Source: Pedobacter steynii (GTDB lineage Bacteria; Bacteroidota; Bacteroidia; Sphingobacteriales; Sphingobacteriaceae). Taken from it: a stretch of DNA of 64,000 nucleotides. Position 1 is the first letter of the stretch; each line of letters starts with the position of its first letter. The stretch covers positions 2,604,001 to 2,668,000 of the forward strand of contig NZ_CP017141.1 in the NCBI RefSeq assembly GCF_001721645.1, read 5' to 3'. A program made the position numbers and the translations under genes. Below the pieces are notes generated by a model. It did no database searches. It was not told the DNA's origin and saw only the letters and a program-made list of their open reading frames with translations. Positions 42,340 through 50,953 of this stretch are shown in pieces.

Positions 42340-44619
42340 ATGTCTGAACAGAATCCTGCCGAACTTGCCGCCAAATTTGTAAATTATACTTCCAAACATA
42401 TCTTTCTGACGGGGAAGGCCGGTACGGGGAAAACTACTTTTTTGCGAAATCTGATTGAACTGACGCATAAAAAGGCGGTTATTGCAGCGCCTACAGGTAT
42501 TGCTGCAATCAATGCTGCGGGAGTAACCATTCACTCTTTATTTCAACTTCCCTTTGGCACTTATCTGCCTAAAGCCCCGGCTGCAGAAGGAGACCATTAT
42601 AATCAGCAATACAATACGCCAAAATCTATTGTACGTCATTTAAATATGACGGCCTCCAAAAGGAAGGTGTTGACAGATATGGAATTGCTGATTATTGATG
42701 AAGTGAGCATGCTGCGGGCAGATCTGTTGGATGCCATCGATATGGTGTTGCGCTATATCAGAAGAAATAATGCTGCCAGCTTCGGCGGAGTACAGGTACT
42801 CTTTATTGGCGATTTGCATCAGTTGCCTCCGGTAGTAAAGTCTACGGAATGGAGCCTGTTGGGACAGTTTTATAACAGTGCTTATTTCTTTGATGCTTTG
42901 GCCCTTCAGAACAATCCTCCGATTTATATCGAATTGGAAAAGATCTACAGGCAGGCAGATGAGGTATTTATTAACCTGTTGAATAACCTGCGAAACAATC
43001 AGGTAACCGCGCAGGATGTAGCCCTGTTGGATAAATATTATAAAGCTGATTTTAAGCCTTCCATTGACGATAAATATATTACCCTTACCACACATAATAA
43101 TAAGGCCGACGCCTTAAATAAGCAAAGCCTGGAAGAGCTGAAAGCTCCGTCTTTTTTGTATGTAGCTAAGATTGAAGATGATTTCAGTGAGTATGCTTAT
43201 CCTGCAGAACACATTCTGGAGTTAAAGGTTGGCGCCCAGGTCATGTTTATCAAAAATGATCCGACAGGTGAACAGCGTTTCTTTAACGGAAAAATTGCAG
43301 TGGTAACTTCGCTGAGAACAGATACGATTGAGGTGGAGACCGAAGGAACAAGAGAAAAGATTGTCCTGGAAAAATATACCTGGAAGAACATTAAGTATAC
43401 TACGGATAAGGTGACAGGTGAAATTGAAGAGGAGTTGGTCGGAACCTTTACCCAATACCCTTTAAAGCTGGCCTGGGCGATTACAGTTCATAAAAGCCAG
43501 GGCCTGACCTTTGACCGGGCAATTATTGATATTGGAAGCGCTTTTGCACCGGGACAGATCTATGTGGCCCTTTCCCGTTTACGTTCTCTGGATGGACTGA
43601 TTTTAACTTCCCAGATCTCCGGATCGGGCATCCGCCAGGATCAGAATGTTTCTTTCTTCTCTAAAACGAAAGAAAGTCAGGAGAATCTGGTTACACAGAT
43701 CAGAACAGAAAGTGATGTTTTTCTAAGGTCTTACCTATTACAGTGTTTTGACCTCGCACCCCTGGATAACTATGTGTATGAGCATGTGCATTCCTACACC
43801 AAAGACATTAATAAATCGGCAAAACAGAAGCATGTAAAATGGGCGGGACAACTCCTGAAAGACCTGACTGAGGTAAAAGCAAACGCAAGTAAGTTTTTAG
43901 CTCAGATACAGCGGATGTACGAAGTAAAAACAGAAAAAGGAATGGCGGCATTATTGGAAAGAACCATTGCTGCGGAGAACTATTTTAACCCCTTGCTGGT
44001 TGGCTTTTCCAAACGCATCTTTGAGCGTATGGAGCTGGTGAAACTGGACAAACAGGTGACCGCCTATCTTACCGAACTGTTAGAGATGGAAGCGCTCTTT
44101 TATGATCAGTTTAAAAAAATACGTAAGGCGACAGCTTTGCTGAACGCAACTATTAATGGAGCTGAGTTTACTAAAAAGGATGTGAATGCTTTGTTAAGCC
44201 AGGCGGAACGGGCAGCAGTGATGGAAAAGGTTTTTGCAGTTCCGGGTAAGCTGGACTTTACAGCCAAAAAAACAAAATCTACAAAGACCAAAACTGCAGT
44301 TAAGAAAGAAAAAGCTCCTAAGGTAGATACAAAGGAGGTTTCGTTGGAACTACATAAAGAAGGAAAAACGATTGCTGAAATTGCCAGAGACCGGAAAATG
44401 GTAGTTGGCACCATAGAAGGGCATCTGGCACATTATGTGGCCAAACAGGAGATTGCAGCCAAAGATATTATCGGATCAAAAAAACTGGATAAAATTCTGA
44501 AAACCATCAGGGAACTCAAGACCATGCAGATGAACCCGATCCGGGAACATCTGGGCAGAGATTATAGTTTTGGTGAAATCAAAATTGGCCTGGCTGCATA
44601 TCTGGCAGAAGGAGAGTGA
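42340..44619 (+). CDS. PIF1/RecD-like DNA helicase with C-terminal helix-turn-helix
   Basis: 759-residue superfamily 1B helicase. Walker A GKAGTGKTTFLRNL near 24-37, Walker B IIDEVSMLRADLLDAID, and a UvrD_C-type C-terminal motor part with ITVHKSQGLTFDRAIID and YVALSRLRSLDGL. The C-terminal 150 residues add a Lys-rich linker (about 645-670) and a RecQ-type HTH_40 domain (EVSLELHKEGKTIAEIARDR...GTIEGHLAHYV). Such combined helicases are common in Bacteroidota; the role is genome maintenance, inferred from the family. Single gene; its stop is directly next to the convergent dapF stop. Confidence 0.9.
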   Translation: MSEQNPAELAAKFVNYTSKHIFLTGKAGTGKTTFLRNLIELTHKKAVIAAPTGIAAINAAGVTIHSLFQLPFGTYLPKAPAAEGDHYNQQYNTPKSIVRHLNMTASKRKVLTDMELLIIDEVSMLRADLLDAIDMVLRYIRRNNAASFGGVQVLFIGDLHQLPPVVKSTEWSLLGQFYNSAYFFDALALQNNPPIYIELEKIYRQADEVFINLLNNLRNNQVTAQDVALLDKYYKADFKPSIDDKYITLTTHNNKADALNKQSLEELKAPSFLYVAKIEDDFSEYAYPAEHILELKVGAQVMFIKNDPTGEQRFFNGKIAVVTSLRTDTIEVETEGTREKIVLEKYTWKNIKYTTDKVTGEIEEELVGTFTQYPLKLAWAITVHKSQGLTFDRAIIDIGSAFAPGQIYVALSRLRSLDGLILTSQISGSGIRQDQNVSFFSKTKESQENLVTQIRTESDVFLRSYLLQCFDLAPLDNYVYEHVHSYTKDINKSAKQKHVKWAGQLLKDLTEVKANASKFLAQIQRMYEVKTEKGMAALLERTIAAENYFNPLLVGFSKRIFERMELVKLDKQVTAYLTELLEMEALFYDQFKKIRKATALLNATINGAEFTKKDVNALLSQAERAAVMEKVFAVPGKLDFTAKKTKSTKTKTAVKKEKAPKVDTKEVSLELHKEGKTIAEIARDRKMVVGTIEGHLAHYVAKQEIAAKDIIGSKKLDKILKTIRELKTMQMNPIREHLGRDYSFGEIKIGLAAYLAEGE

Positions 44620-45405
44620 TCAGACCTCAGTATCTCCCTGAAAAACCTGTTCTGCAGGACCACACAGGAATATATTCCTAAACTGAGATCCATTGTAGTC
44701 AAACTGTATTTTCAGATCACCCCCCAATACTTTTACCGGAGTTTCAATATGTCCTTGCTGGTGTTTGTGCTGTGCCATAGATAAGGCTACGGCAGTGACG
44801 CCCGTTCCACAGGCATAGGTCTCATCTTCCACACCTCTTTCAAAGGTTCTCACAAACAGATGGTCTCCCTGATCTTCGACAAAGTTGACATTGATTCCTT
44901 CCTTTTTATAGGTGGAGTTATTGCGGATGGCTTTTCCCTCCTGATATACATCGAGGTCTTTTAACCCGCTTACCCGTTGCACGTAATGAGGCGAGCCGGT
45001 ATTCAGTACATAAGCGTCACCATCATTTTTAATTACATCGATGTCAATCATTTGTAAATCAACCCAATTGCCTTCTGCTGAAATTTTGGCATAGTGAGGT
45101 CCGTCAACTGCCAAAAAATTAGTTTCCGTGTCAATTATTCCTAAATGCCTGGCAAAGGCAACGATACACCGGCCGCCGTTTCCACACATGCTGCTTGGAT
45201 TACCATCTGCATTGAAATAAATCATCTCAAAGTCGTAGCCTTCACGGTTTTGCAGGAGCATTAACCCGTCTGCACCAATCCCAAAACGCCTGTTACAGAG
45301 TTGCAGGACCGTATTATTACCCGTATATTTAAAGGATTGATTACGATTGTCGATCAGAATAAAATCGTTACCGGCGCCCTGGTATTTAAAAAAGTGGATC
45401 TTCAT
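44620..45405 (-). CDS. dapF: Diaminopimelate epimerase
   Basis: Converts LL- to meso-diaminopimelate for lysine and peptidoglycan synthesis in the cytoplasm. The 261-residue protein has the two active-site cysteines, Cys74 in SSMCGNGGR and Cys199 in YACGTGVTA, and the conserved YQGAGNDF near the N-terminus. The ATG at 45405 starts MKIHFFKYQG, the natural family beginning; the reading from 45432 adds nine residues. It stands alone, divergent from htrA, with TTTAACA boxes 20-36 nt upstream of its start. Confidence 0.95.
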   Translation of the reverse strand: MKIHFFKYQGAGNDFILIDNRNQSFKYTGNNTVLQLCNRRFGIGADGLMLLQNREGYDFEMIYFNADGNPSSMCGNGGRCIVAFARHLGIIDTETNFLAVDGPHYAKISAEGNWVDLQMIDIDVIKNDGDAYVLNTGSPHYVQRVSGLKDLDVYQEGKAIRNNSTYKKEGINVNFVEDQGDHLFVRTFERGVEDETYACGTGVTAVALSMAQHKHQQGHIETPVKVLGGDLKIQFDYNGSQFRNIFLCGPAEQVFQGDTEV

Positions 45406-45424
45406 GAGATGTGTATGCTTGTCA

Positions 45425-45441
45425 TTTAACATTTTTTAACA
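45425..45441 (+). promoter_or_regulatory. TTTAACA box pair between dapF and htrA
   Basis: TTTAACA at 45425-45431 and 45435-45441, 10-bp period. In htrA orientation it lies at about -59 to -75 from the predicted start, the same orientation as at the outer-membrane operon. Confidence 0.5.
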
Positions 45442-45485
45442 GTATTCACGGCCTGTTACAGATACAAATATCGTTTATATGGTAT

Positions 45486-45493
45486 TAAATTTG
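45486..45493 (+). promoter_or_regulatory. -7 element of htrA
   Basis: TAAATTTG is a perfect TAnnTTTG. The predicted start near 45500 leaves a leader of about 120 nt, which also holds the 12-bp palindrome TTAACCGGTTAA (45565-45576). Confidence 0.45.
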
Positions 45494-45621
45494 AGTAATT
45501 GAAACAAAAGAAATAGTTCTTAACGAGTAAAACGAATAAAATCACAATCCATGCCAGCTTTGCTTTAACCGGTTAATATGAAATGGATAGCTTTTGAAAC
45601 AACAAAAAAGAAAAAATACAA

Positions 45622-47160
45622 ATGAAAAGAATCGGATTGATAGTGTTAGCCGCATTTATAGGTGGTGCGGCTGCGATTGGCGCTTACAAACTGTTAGAGC
45701 GCAAAAATGATGGGATGACATTAGCGGAGAAACAAAATGTGCTTTTCGCTAACAATCCTGTAAAAATATCCTCCACAGGAGCGGTTGACTTTGTTCAGGC
45801 CGCGTCAGCAGTATCTCCTGCGGTAGTACATATTAAAACTTCCTATGGCAGTAGCTCTGGTAGTGAAAGAGGTGGAGGTGGTTCCCCAATGGATATGTTC
45901 GAAGAGTTTTTTGGTGGAGGTGGCCGCGGCAGATCCCGTGTACCAAGAGCAGCTTCCGGTTCCGGCGTAATTCTTACTCCTGATGGTTATATCGTAACGA
46001 ATAATCATGTGGTGGAAAATGCAGACAAGATTGAAGTAATCCTGTCCGACCGTCGTAAGGTAATGGCAAAGGTGATTGGAAAAGATCCAAATACAGATCT
46101 TGCACTGATCAAGGTTGAGGAAACAGATCTTCCCGTGGTAAAAATGGGAAATTCAGACAATGTTCAAATTGGAGAATGGGTATTGGCAGTGGGCTTCCCG
46201 CTTGACCTTCAGACTACAGTAACTGCAGGGATAGTAAGTGCAAAAGCAAGAAGTATCGGGATTTTAGCAAGACAACAAAACCAATTGACAGAAGAAGAGT
46301 ATGACGAATACCGTAGAACCGGTAAAGCACCTGAGCGCACCAACAACAGTATCGAATCTTTTATTCAGACTGATGCGGCAATTAACCCTGGAAACAGTGG
46401 TGGGGCATTGGTAAATGCAAATGGTGAGCTGATCGGAATTAATGCGGCAATCGCGTCTCAGACAGGTACGAATGAAGGTTATGGTTTTGCCATTCCTGTC
46501 AACCTGGCGAAAAAGATCCTGGAAGATTTTAGAAAATACGGTGCGGTGAAACGTGGATATATTGGCGTGAATTTCAGGCCTCTTGATGCGGATTATGCAG
46601 AAGAATTGAAAATTAAAGACATCAACGGATTGTATGTAAGTGATGTATTGCCTAACGGTGGTGGTGCTGCTGCGGGAATCCAAAAAGGGGATATCATTAA
46701 AAAAGTAGATGGTGTAGTGATCTACGATTCTCCTGATCTGCAGGAAAAAATCGGACGTTTAAGCCCTGGCGATAAAGTACAGCTTACAGTATTGAGAAAT
46801 GGAGCCTTAAAAGATTTAAACGTAACTCTTAAAGGTGATGCAAGCGTCAACATTGCTAAAGCAGCACCGGCGACAAAATCAACAGGAACTACAATCAGCA
46901 AACTGGGCGCTTCTTTTGCTCCGGCTTCAGCCCAGGTAAAAACTAAATTCGGTGCTAAAAACGGAGTAGTGGTGACCAGCATTGAACCAGGAAAAGTATT
47001 CGATTCTATGGATATTCCAAAAGGTTTACTGATCACAACGGTAAACGGTAAAGCAGTGAACAGTGCAATGGATGTAGAAGCAGCTTTGCCCACTTCAAAA
47101 AATGGAATGACCACCATCTCGGGTGTTGGTCCGAATGGTAACTATACCTTTACCTTTTAA
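45622..47160 (+). CDS. htrA: Periplasmic serine protease, DegP/HtrA family
   Basis: 512-residue Do-like protease and chaperone. A hydrophobic N-terminal segment (about 3-22) exports or anchors it. The trypsin-like triad is His129 (TNNHVV), Asp159 (PNTDLALI) and Ser259 (NPGNSGGAL). Two PDZ domains follow (about 300-390 and 415-510). A Gly/Ser/Arg-rich stretch at 75-110 precedes the catalytic domain, a local low-complexity insert. It degrades or refolds misfolded envelope proteins. Upstream TTTAACA boxes suggest control by the RprY-like regulator. It ends before a strong palindromic terminator. Confidence 0.95.
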   Translation: MKRIGLIVLAAFIGGAAAIGAYKLLERKNDGMTLAEKQNVLFANNPVKISSTGAVDFVQAASAVSPAVVHIKTSYGSSSGSERGGGGSPMDMFEEFFGGGGRGRSRVPRAASGSGVILTPDGYIVTNNHVVENADKIEVILSDRRKVMAKVIGKDPNTDLALIKVEETDLPVVKMGNSDNVQIGEWVLAVGFPLDLQTTVTAGIVSAKARSIGILARQQNQLTEEEYDEYRRTGKAPERTNNSIESFIQTDAAINPGNSGGALVNANGELIGINAAIASQTGTNEGYGFAIPVNLAKKILEDFRKYGAVKRGYIGVNFRPLDADYAEELKIKDINGLYVSDVLPNGGGAAAGIQKGDIIKKVDGVVIYDSPDLQEKIGRLSPGDKVQLTVLRNGALKDLNVTLKGDASVNIAKAAPATKSTGTTISKLGASFAPASAQVKTKFGAKNGVVVTSIEPGKVFDSMDIPKGLLITTVNGKAVNSAMDVEAALPTSKNGMTTISGVGPNGNYTFTF

Positions 47161-47180
47161 TTAATTTTTGTTAAAGTAAT

Positions 47181-47218
47181 AGAAAGCGGGAGGCAGTTTA
47201 AACTGCCTCCCGCTTTCT
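47181..47218 (+). terminator. Terminator of htrA
   Basis: A perfect 18-bp stem with a 2-nt centre (AGAAAGCGGGAGGCAGTT arms) lies 20 nt after the htrA stop. T-run is weak (CTGTTTAT), but stem strength suggests termination or 3'-end protection. Confidence 0.65.
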
Positions 47219-47267
47219 GTTTATACTGGACCCAGTTTTGATTTTTCACTTGTCATGGCTCTGTAAA

Positions 47268-47286
47268 ATTTAGAACGTTTCTAAAT
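47268..47286 (+). promoter_or_regulatory. 19-bp palindrome before sdhCAB
   Basis: ATTTAGAA-CGT-TTCTAAAT, two perfect 8-bp arms, 56 bp before the sdh -7 element. A candidate operator for a dimeric regulator of the respiratory operon. Confidence 0.4.
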
Positions 47287-47341
47287 AGCTCTATTGTCGT
47301 TATTTTATGACAATGATTAACAAATTAATTCTTTTATTAAA

Positions 47342-47349
47342 TACTTTTG
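47342..47349 (+). promoter_or_regulatory. -7 element of the sdhCAB operon
   Basis: TACTTTTG, a perfect TAnnTTTG, 27 nt before the sdhC start at 47376. Confidence 0.45.
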
Positions 47350-47375
47350 CAGGAATAGAACTAAAATACAATCAA

Positions 47376-48056
47376 ATGGCTAGTTTCGGAAACGCTTTTT
47401 CCTCGTCTATAGGAAAAAAACTAATAATGGGTATCACCGGCCTGTTTCTTATTTCATTTCTCGCGGTTCATTGCTTTATAAATGCTTTGATCTTCGTGAA
47501 TGACGGTGGTTTAACCTTCAATGTAGGAGCTCATTTTATGGCTACCAATTGGCTGATCAGGGCAATGGAAGTAGTCCTGATGGCAGGCTTATTGGCACAC
47601 ATCATTCAGGGTTTACGTTTGGTTTTTCAAAATCAGGCTGCACGTCCGGTGAAGTATGCAGTTAACAATGGTGCTGCAAACAGCAAATGGTACTCCAGAT
47701 CAATGGGACTACTAGGAACCATCTTATTGATTTTCTTAATTGTACATTTAACTGACTTTTGGGTAGTTTCCCGTTTTACCGGAATCCCAACTGTTGATGC
47801 AGCAGGTCACGAAAATCTTTTTGCAGTGATGGTAGCTAGATTTCAAACCCTTTGGGTAGTGATTTTATATATTTTAGCAATGGTTTCTCTGGCTTACCAT
47901 TTATTACATGGTTTTGCTTCCGCATTCCAGACGCTGGGATGGAACCACAAAAAATATACTCCACTCATCAAAGCATTTGGTATCTGGTATTCAATTATCA
48001 TCGCAATACTATTTGCAGCTATGCCTGTAGCAATTTATGCAGGTCTTATTAAATAA
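47376..48056 (+). CDS. sdhC: Succinate dehydrogenase cytochrome b subunit
   Basis: 226-residue inner-membrane anchor of succinate dehydrogenase (complex II) with five membrane segments and histidines in helices (VHCFINALIF, AHIIQGLRLVF, VHLTDFW, HLLHGFASAFQTLG) that serve as ligands for haem b. It is of the single-anchor type common in Bacteroidota, where one protein replaces sdhC plus sdhD. The start at 47376 gives the usual MASFGNAFSSSIGKK; the longer frame from 47307 would include the promoter. It is the first gene of sdhCAB; sdhA follows after 27 nt. Confidence 0.93.
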   Translation: MASFGNAFSSSIGKKLIMGITGLFLISFLAVHCFINALIFVNDGGLTFNVGAHFMATNWLIRAMEVVLMAGLLAHIIQGLRLVFQNQAARPVKYAVNNGAANSKWYSRSMGLLGTILLIFLIVHLTDFWVVSRFTGIPTVDAAGHENLFAVMVARFQTLWVVILYILAMVSLAYHLLHGFASAFQTLGWNHKKYTPLIKAFGIWYSIIIAILFAAMPVAIYAGLIK

Positions 48057-48083
48057 TTTTTGAACGTATAAAGCTTAAATAAA

Positions 48084-50063
48084 ATGGCTGAATTAAATGC
48101 AAATATACCGGAAGGCGAATTAACGGAGAAATGGACCAAGTTAAGGTCTTCTATGCCATTAGTTAACCCGGCAAATAAAAGAAGCATCGAAATTATTGTA
48201 GTGGGTTCGGGATTGGCAGGTGCTTCGGCAGCAGCAACCCTGGCAGAGATGGGCTATAAAGTTAAATGTTTTTGCTTTCAGGACTCCCCGAGAAGAGCGC
48301 ACTCTATCGCAGCTCAGGGTGGGATTAACGCAGCAAAAAACTATCAGAATGATGGCGACAGTACTTACCGTCTATTCTATGATACCATAAAAGGTGGCGA
48401 TTACCGTGCACGTGAAGCTAACGTTCACCGTTTGGCAGAAGTAAGTGCAAATATTATAGACCAGTGTGTGGCACAAGGTGTGCCGCTGGCAAGGGAATAT
48501 GGTGGTTTATTAGACAACCGTTCTTTTGGTGGTACACAGGTTCAAAGAACTTTTTATGCTGCCGGTCAAACGGGTCAGCAATTGCTCTTAGGTGCATATA
48601 GCGCTTTGGAACGTCAGGTAGGAATGGGTAAAGTGGAAATGTTTACCCGCCATGAAATGCTTGAAGTAGTCGTAGTAGATGGCAAAGCACGTGGTATTAT
48701 TGCCCGTAATTTACTTACAGGTGAATTAGAACGTCATTCAGGACATGCGGTATTGTTGTGTAGTGGTGGTTATGGTAACGTATTCTACCTTTCTACAAAC
48801 GCAATGGGCAGTAACGTAACTGCAGCATGGAAAGCACATAAAAAAGGCGCTTTCTTTGGTAACCCTTGTTATACGCAGATACACCCTACATGTATCCCTG
48901 TTTCAGGCGATCACCAGAGTAAATTAACCCTGATGTCTGAGTCCTTGCGTAATGACGGCAGAATTTGGGTGCCTAAAAAGAAAGACGATCCACGTAAAGC
49001 TTCAGAGATTCCCGAAGATGAAAGAGATTATTATTTAGAGCGCAGGTATCCTGCTTTCGGTAACCTTGTACCACGCGATGTGGCTTCCAGAGCTGCTAAA
49101 GAGCGTTGTGATGCTGGCTATGGTGTAGGTAAATCTAAATTAGCTGTTTATCTTGATTTTAAAGCCAATACAGAACGTTATGGCCGTATTGAAGCTAACG
49201 TACAGAATATCCATAATCCCGATAAAGAAACTTGCATGCGCCTTGGCCGTGAGGTGATTAAGGAAAAATATGGTAACCTCTTTGATATGTATGCGCAGAT
49301 CACCGGAGAAGATCCTTATGAACTGCCAATGCGTATTTACCCTGCGGTTCATTATACCATGGGCGGCTTATGGGTAGATTATAACTTAATGACAACTGTT
49401 CCGGGCTTATATGCTTTGGGAGAGGCAAATTTCTCTGATCACGGAGCTAACCGTTTAGGTGCTTCTGCGTTAATGCAAGGCTTAGCGGATGGTTACTTTG
49501 TAATTCCTTATACTATCGGTGCTTACTTATCTAAAGAACTGGCAACAAAACCAATTCCTCAGGATCACCCAGCGTTTGTAGAAGCAGAGGCTAGTGCAAG
49601 AGGTATTATCGACAAATTCTTTGCAATTAAAGGAACCAAAACTGTTGATCATTTCCATAAGAAATTAGGAAAGATCATGTGGGAAAAATGTGGAATGGCA
49701 CGTAACGCAAAAGGCTTAACTGAAGCGATCGCTGAAATTCAACAATTGCGTAAAGATTTCTGGAGTGATGTTCGCGTACCAGGAGAGGCCAATGAGTTCA
49801 ATCCGGAGCTTGAAAAAGCTGGCCGTGTGGCCGATTTTATTGAGCTGGGAGAATTGATGTGTATCGATGCATTGAACAGAAACGAGTCTTGCGGGGGCCA
49901 CTTCAGAGAAGAATATCAAACTGAAGAAGGTGAAGCCATGCGTGATGATGAAAACTATGCTTACGTTGCGGCATGGGAGTTCAAAGAAGGTGTTAAATTT
50001 GAGCTGCATAAAGAAGAGCTGAAATTTGAAAACATCAAGGTTGCACAAAGAAGTTATAAATAA
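48084..50063 (+). CDS. sdhA: Succinate dehydrogenase/fumarate reductase flavoprotein subunit
   Basis: 659-residue catalytic subunit, oxidises succinate to fumarate with covalent FAD. FAD-binding [17 protein letters not shown] near 38-54, the His flavin-attachment region [15 protein letters not shown], the substrate site with [10 protein letters not shown], and the [13 protein letters not shown] loop are visible. It attaches to the inner membrane by the sdhC anchor. sdhB follows after 26 nt. The operon could also work as a fumarate reductase, as quinone type and redox state decide. Confidence 0.96.
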   Translation: MAELNANIPEGELTEKWTKLRSSMPLVNPANKRSIEIIVVGSGLAGASAAATLAEMGYKVKCFCFQDSPRRAHSIAAQGGINAAKNYQNDGDSTYRLFYDTIKGGDYRAREANVHRLAEVSANIIDQCVAQGVPLAREYGGLLDNRSFGGTQVQRTFYAAGQTGQQLLLGAYSALERQVGMGKVEMFTRHEMLEVVVVDGKARGIIARNLLTGELERHSGHAVLLCSGGYGNVFYLSTNAMGSNVTAAWKAHKKGAFFGNPCYTQIHPTCIPVSGDHQSKLTLMSESLRNDGRIWVPKKKDDPRKASEIPEDERDYYLERRYPAFGNLVPRDVASRAAKERCDAGYGVGKSKLAVYLDFKANTERYGRIEANVQNIHNPDKETCMRLGREVIKEKYGNLFDMYAQITGEDPYELPMRIYPAVHYTMGGLWVDYNLMTTVPGLYALGEANFSDHGANRLGASALMQGLADGYFVIPYTIGAYLSKELATKPIPQDHPAFVEAEASARGIIDKFFAIKGTKTVDHFHKKLGKIMWEKCGMARNAKGLTEAIAEIQQLRKDFWSDVRVPGEANEFNPELEKAGRVADFIELGELMCIDALNRNESCGGHFREEYQTEEGEAMRDDENYAYVAAWEFKEGVKFELHKEELKFENIKVAQRSYK

Positions 50064-50089
50064 TAGCTAAGTACTAAAATCTCAATATC

Positions 50090-50860
50090 ATGAGTACAGG
50101 AAATATGAATTTAACGCTGAAAATCTGGCGTCAAAAAAATACAAAAGCCAAAGGTGGTTTGGTGGATTATAAACTATCAGACATTTCTCCTGATATGTCC
50201 TTCTTAGAAATGTTTGATGTATTGAACGAAGAACTGATTTCTAAGGGTGACGAGCCGGTTGTGTTTGATCACGATTGTAGAGAGGGGATTTGTGGTGCCT
50301 GTTCGATGTTTATCAATGGCAGACCTCACGGACCAAAGGAAGGAATCACTACCTGCCAGCTGCACATGCGTTCTTTTAAAGATGGAGATACCATCGTTGT
50401 AGAACCATGGAGAGCGAAGGCTTTTCCGGTAGTGAAAGACTTAACGGTAGATAGGTCTGCGTTTGACAGGGTTATTGCGGCTGGAGGCTTTATTTCTGTG
50501 AATACAGGGAATGCACAGGATGCCAACAACCTGCCTATTCCAAAAGTACAGGCTGATTCAGCTTTCGAAGCGGCAGCATGTATCGGCTGCGGTGCTTGTG
50601 TGGCAACCTGTAAAAATGCTTCTGCAATGCTTTTTGTATCAGCTAAAATTTCTCAACTGGCACAACTGCCTCAGGGACAGCCTGAACGCTACCGCAGGGT
50701 ACAGAGCATGGTCGCACAGATGGATGCCGAAGGTTTTGGTAACTGTACCAATACCGGTGCTTGTGAAGCAGAATGCCCTAAAGGAATTTCTTTAGAGAAT
50801 ATTGCACGCATGAATAGAGATTATTTGTCCGCAAAATTTGTATCTGAGGAAGATATTTAA
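50090..50860 (+). CDS. sdhB: Succinate dehydrogenase/fumarate reductase iron-sulfur subunit
   Basis: 256-residue subunit that carries electrons from FAD to the quinone site. The [2Fe-2S] cluster cysteines are in [16 protein letters not shown] with a further Cys in TTCQLH. The C-terminal part has the [4Fe-4S] motif [15 protein letters not shown] and [15 protein letters not shown] for the [3Fe-4S] and shared ligands. It completes the sdhCAB operon and precedes a hairpin between it and the convergent M56 gene. Confidence 0.96.
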   Translation: MSTGNMNLTLKIWRQKNTKAKGGLVDYKLSDISPDMSFLEMFDVLNEELISKGDEPVVFDHDCREGICGACSMFINGRPHGPKEGITTCQLHMRSFKDGDTIVVEPWRAKAFPVVKDLTVDRSAFDRVIAAGGFISVNTGNAQDANNLPIPKVQADSAFEAAACIGCGACVATCKNASAMLFVSAKISQLAQLPQGQPERYRRVQSMVAQMDAEGFGNCTNTGACEAECPKGISLENIARMNRDYLSAKFVSEEDI

Positions 50861-50891
50861 TAAATTTAGCTAACGAGACAAGGATATTTAA

Positions 50892-50925
50892 CACGAAAGC
50901 CCGGCTATTTAGCTGGGCTTTCGTG
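50892..50925. terminator. Hairpin between sdhB and the M56 gene
   Basis: A 15-bp stem (CACGAAAGCCCGGCT with one G-U pair, 4-nt loop) lies between convergent genes. T-rich downstream sequence is short, so efficiency is uncertain. Confidence 0.6.
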
Positions 50926-50953
50926 CATTAAGGGGGAGTTTGGGGTATGGTCT

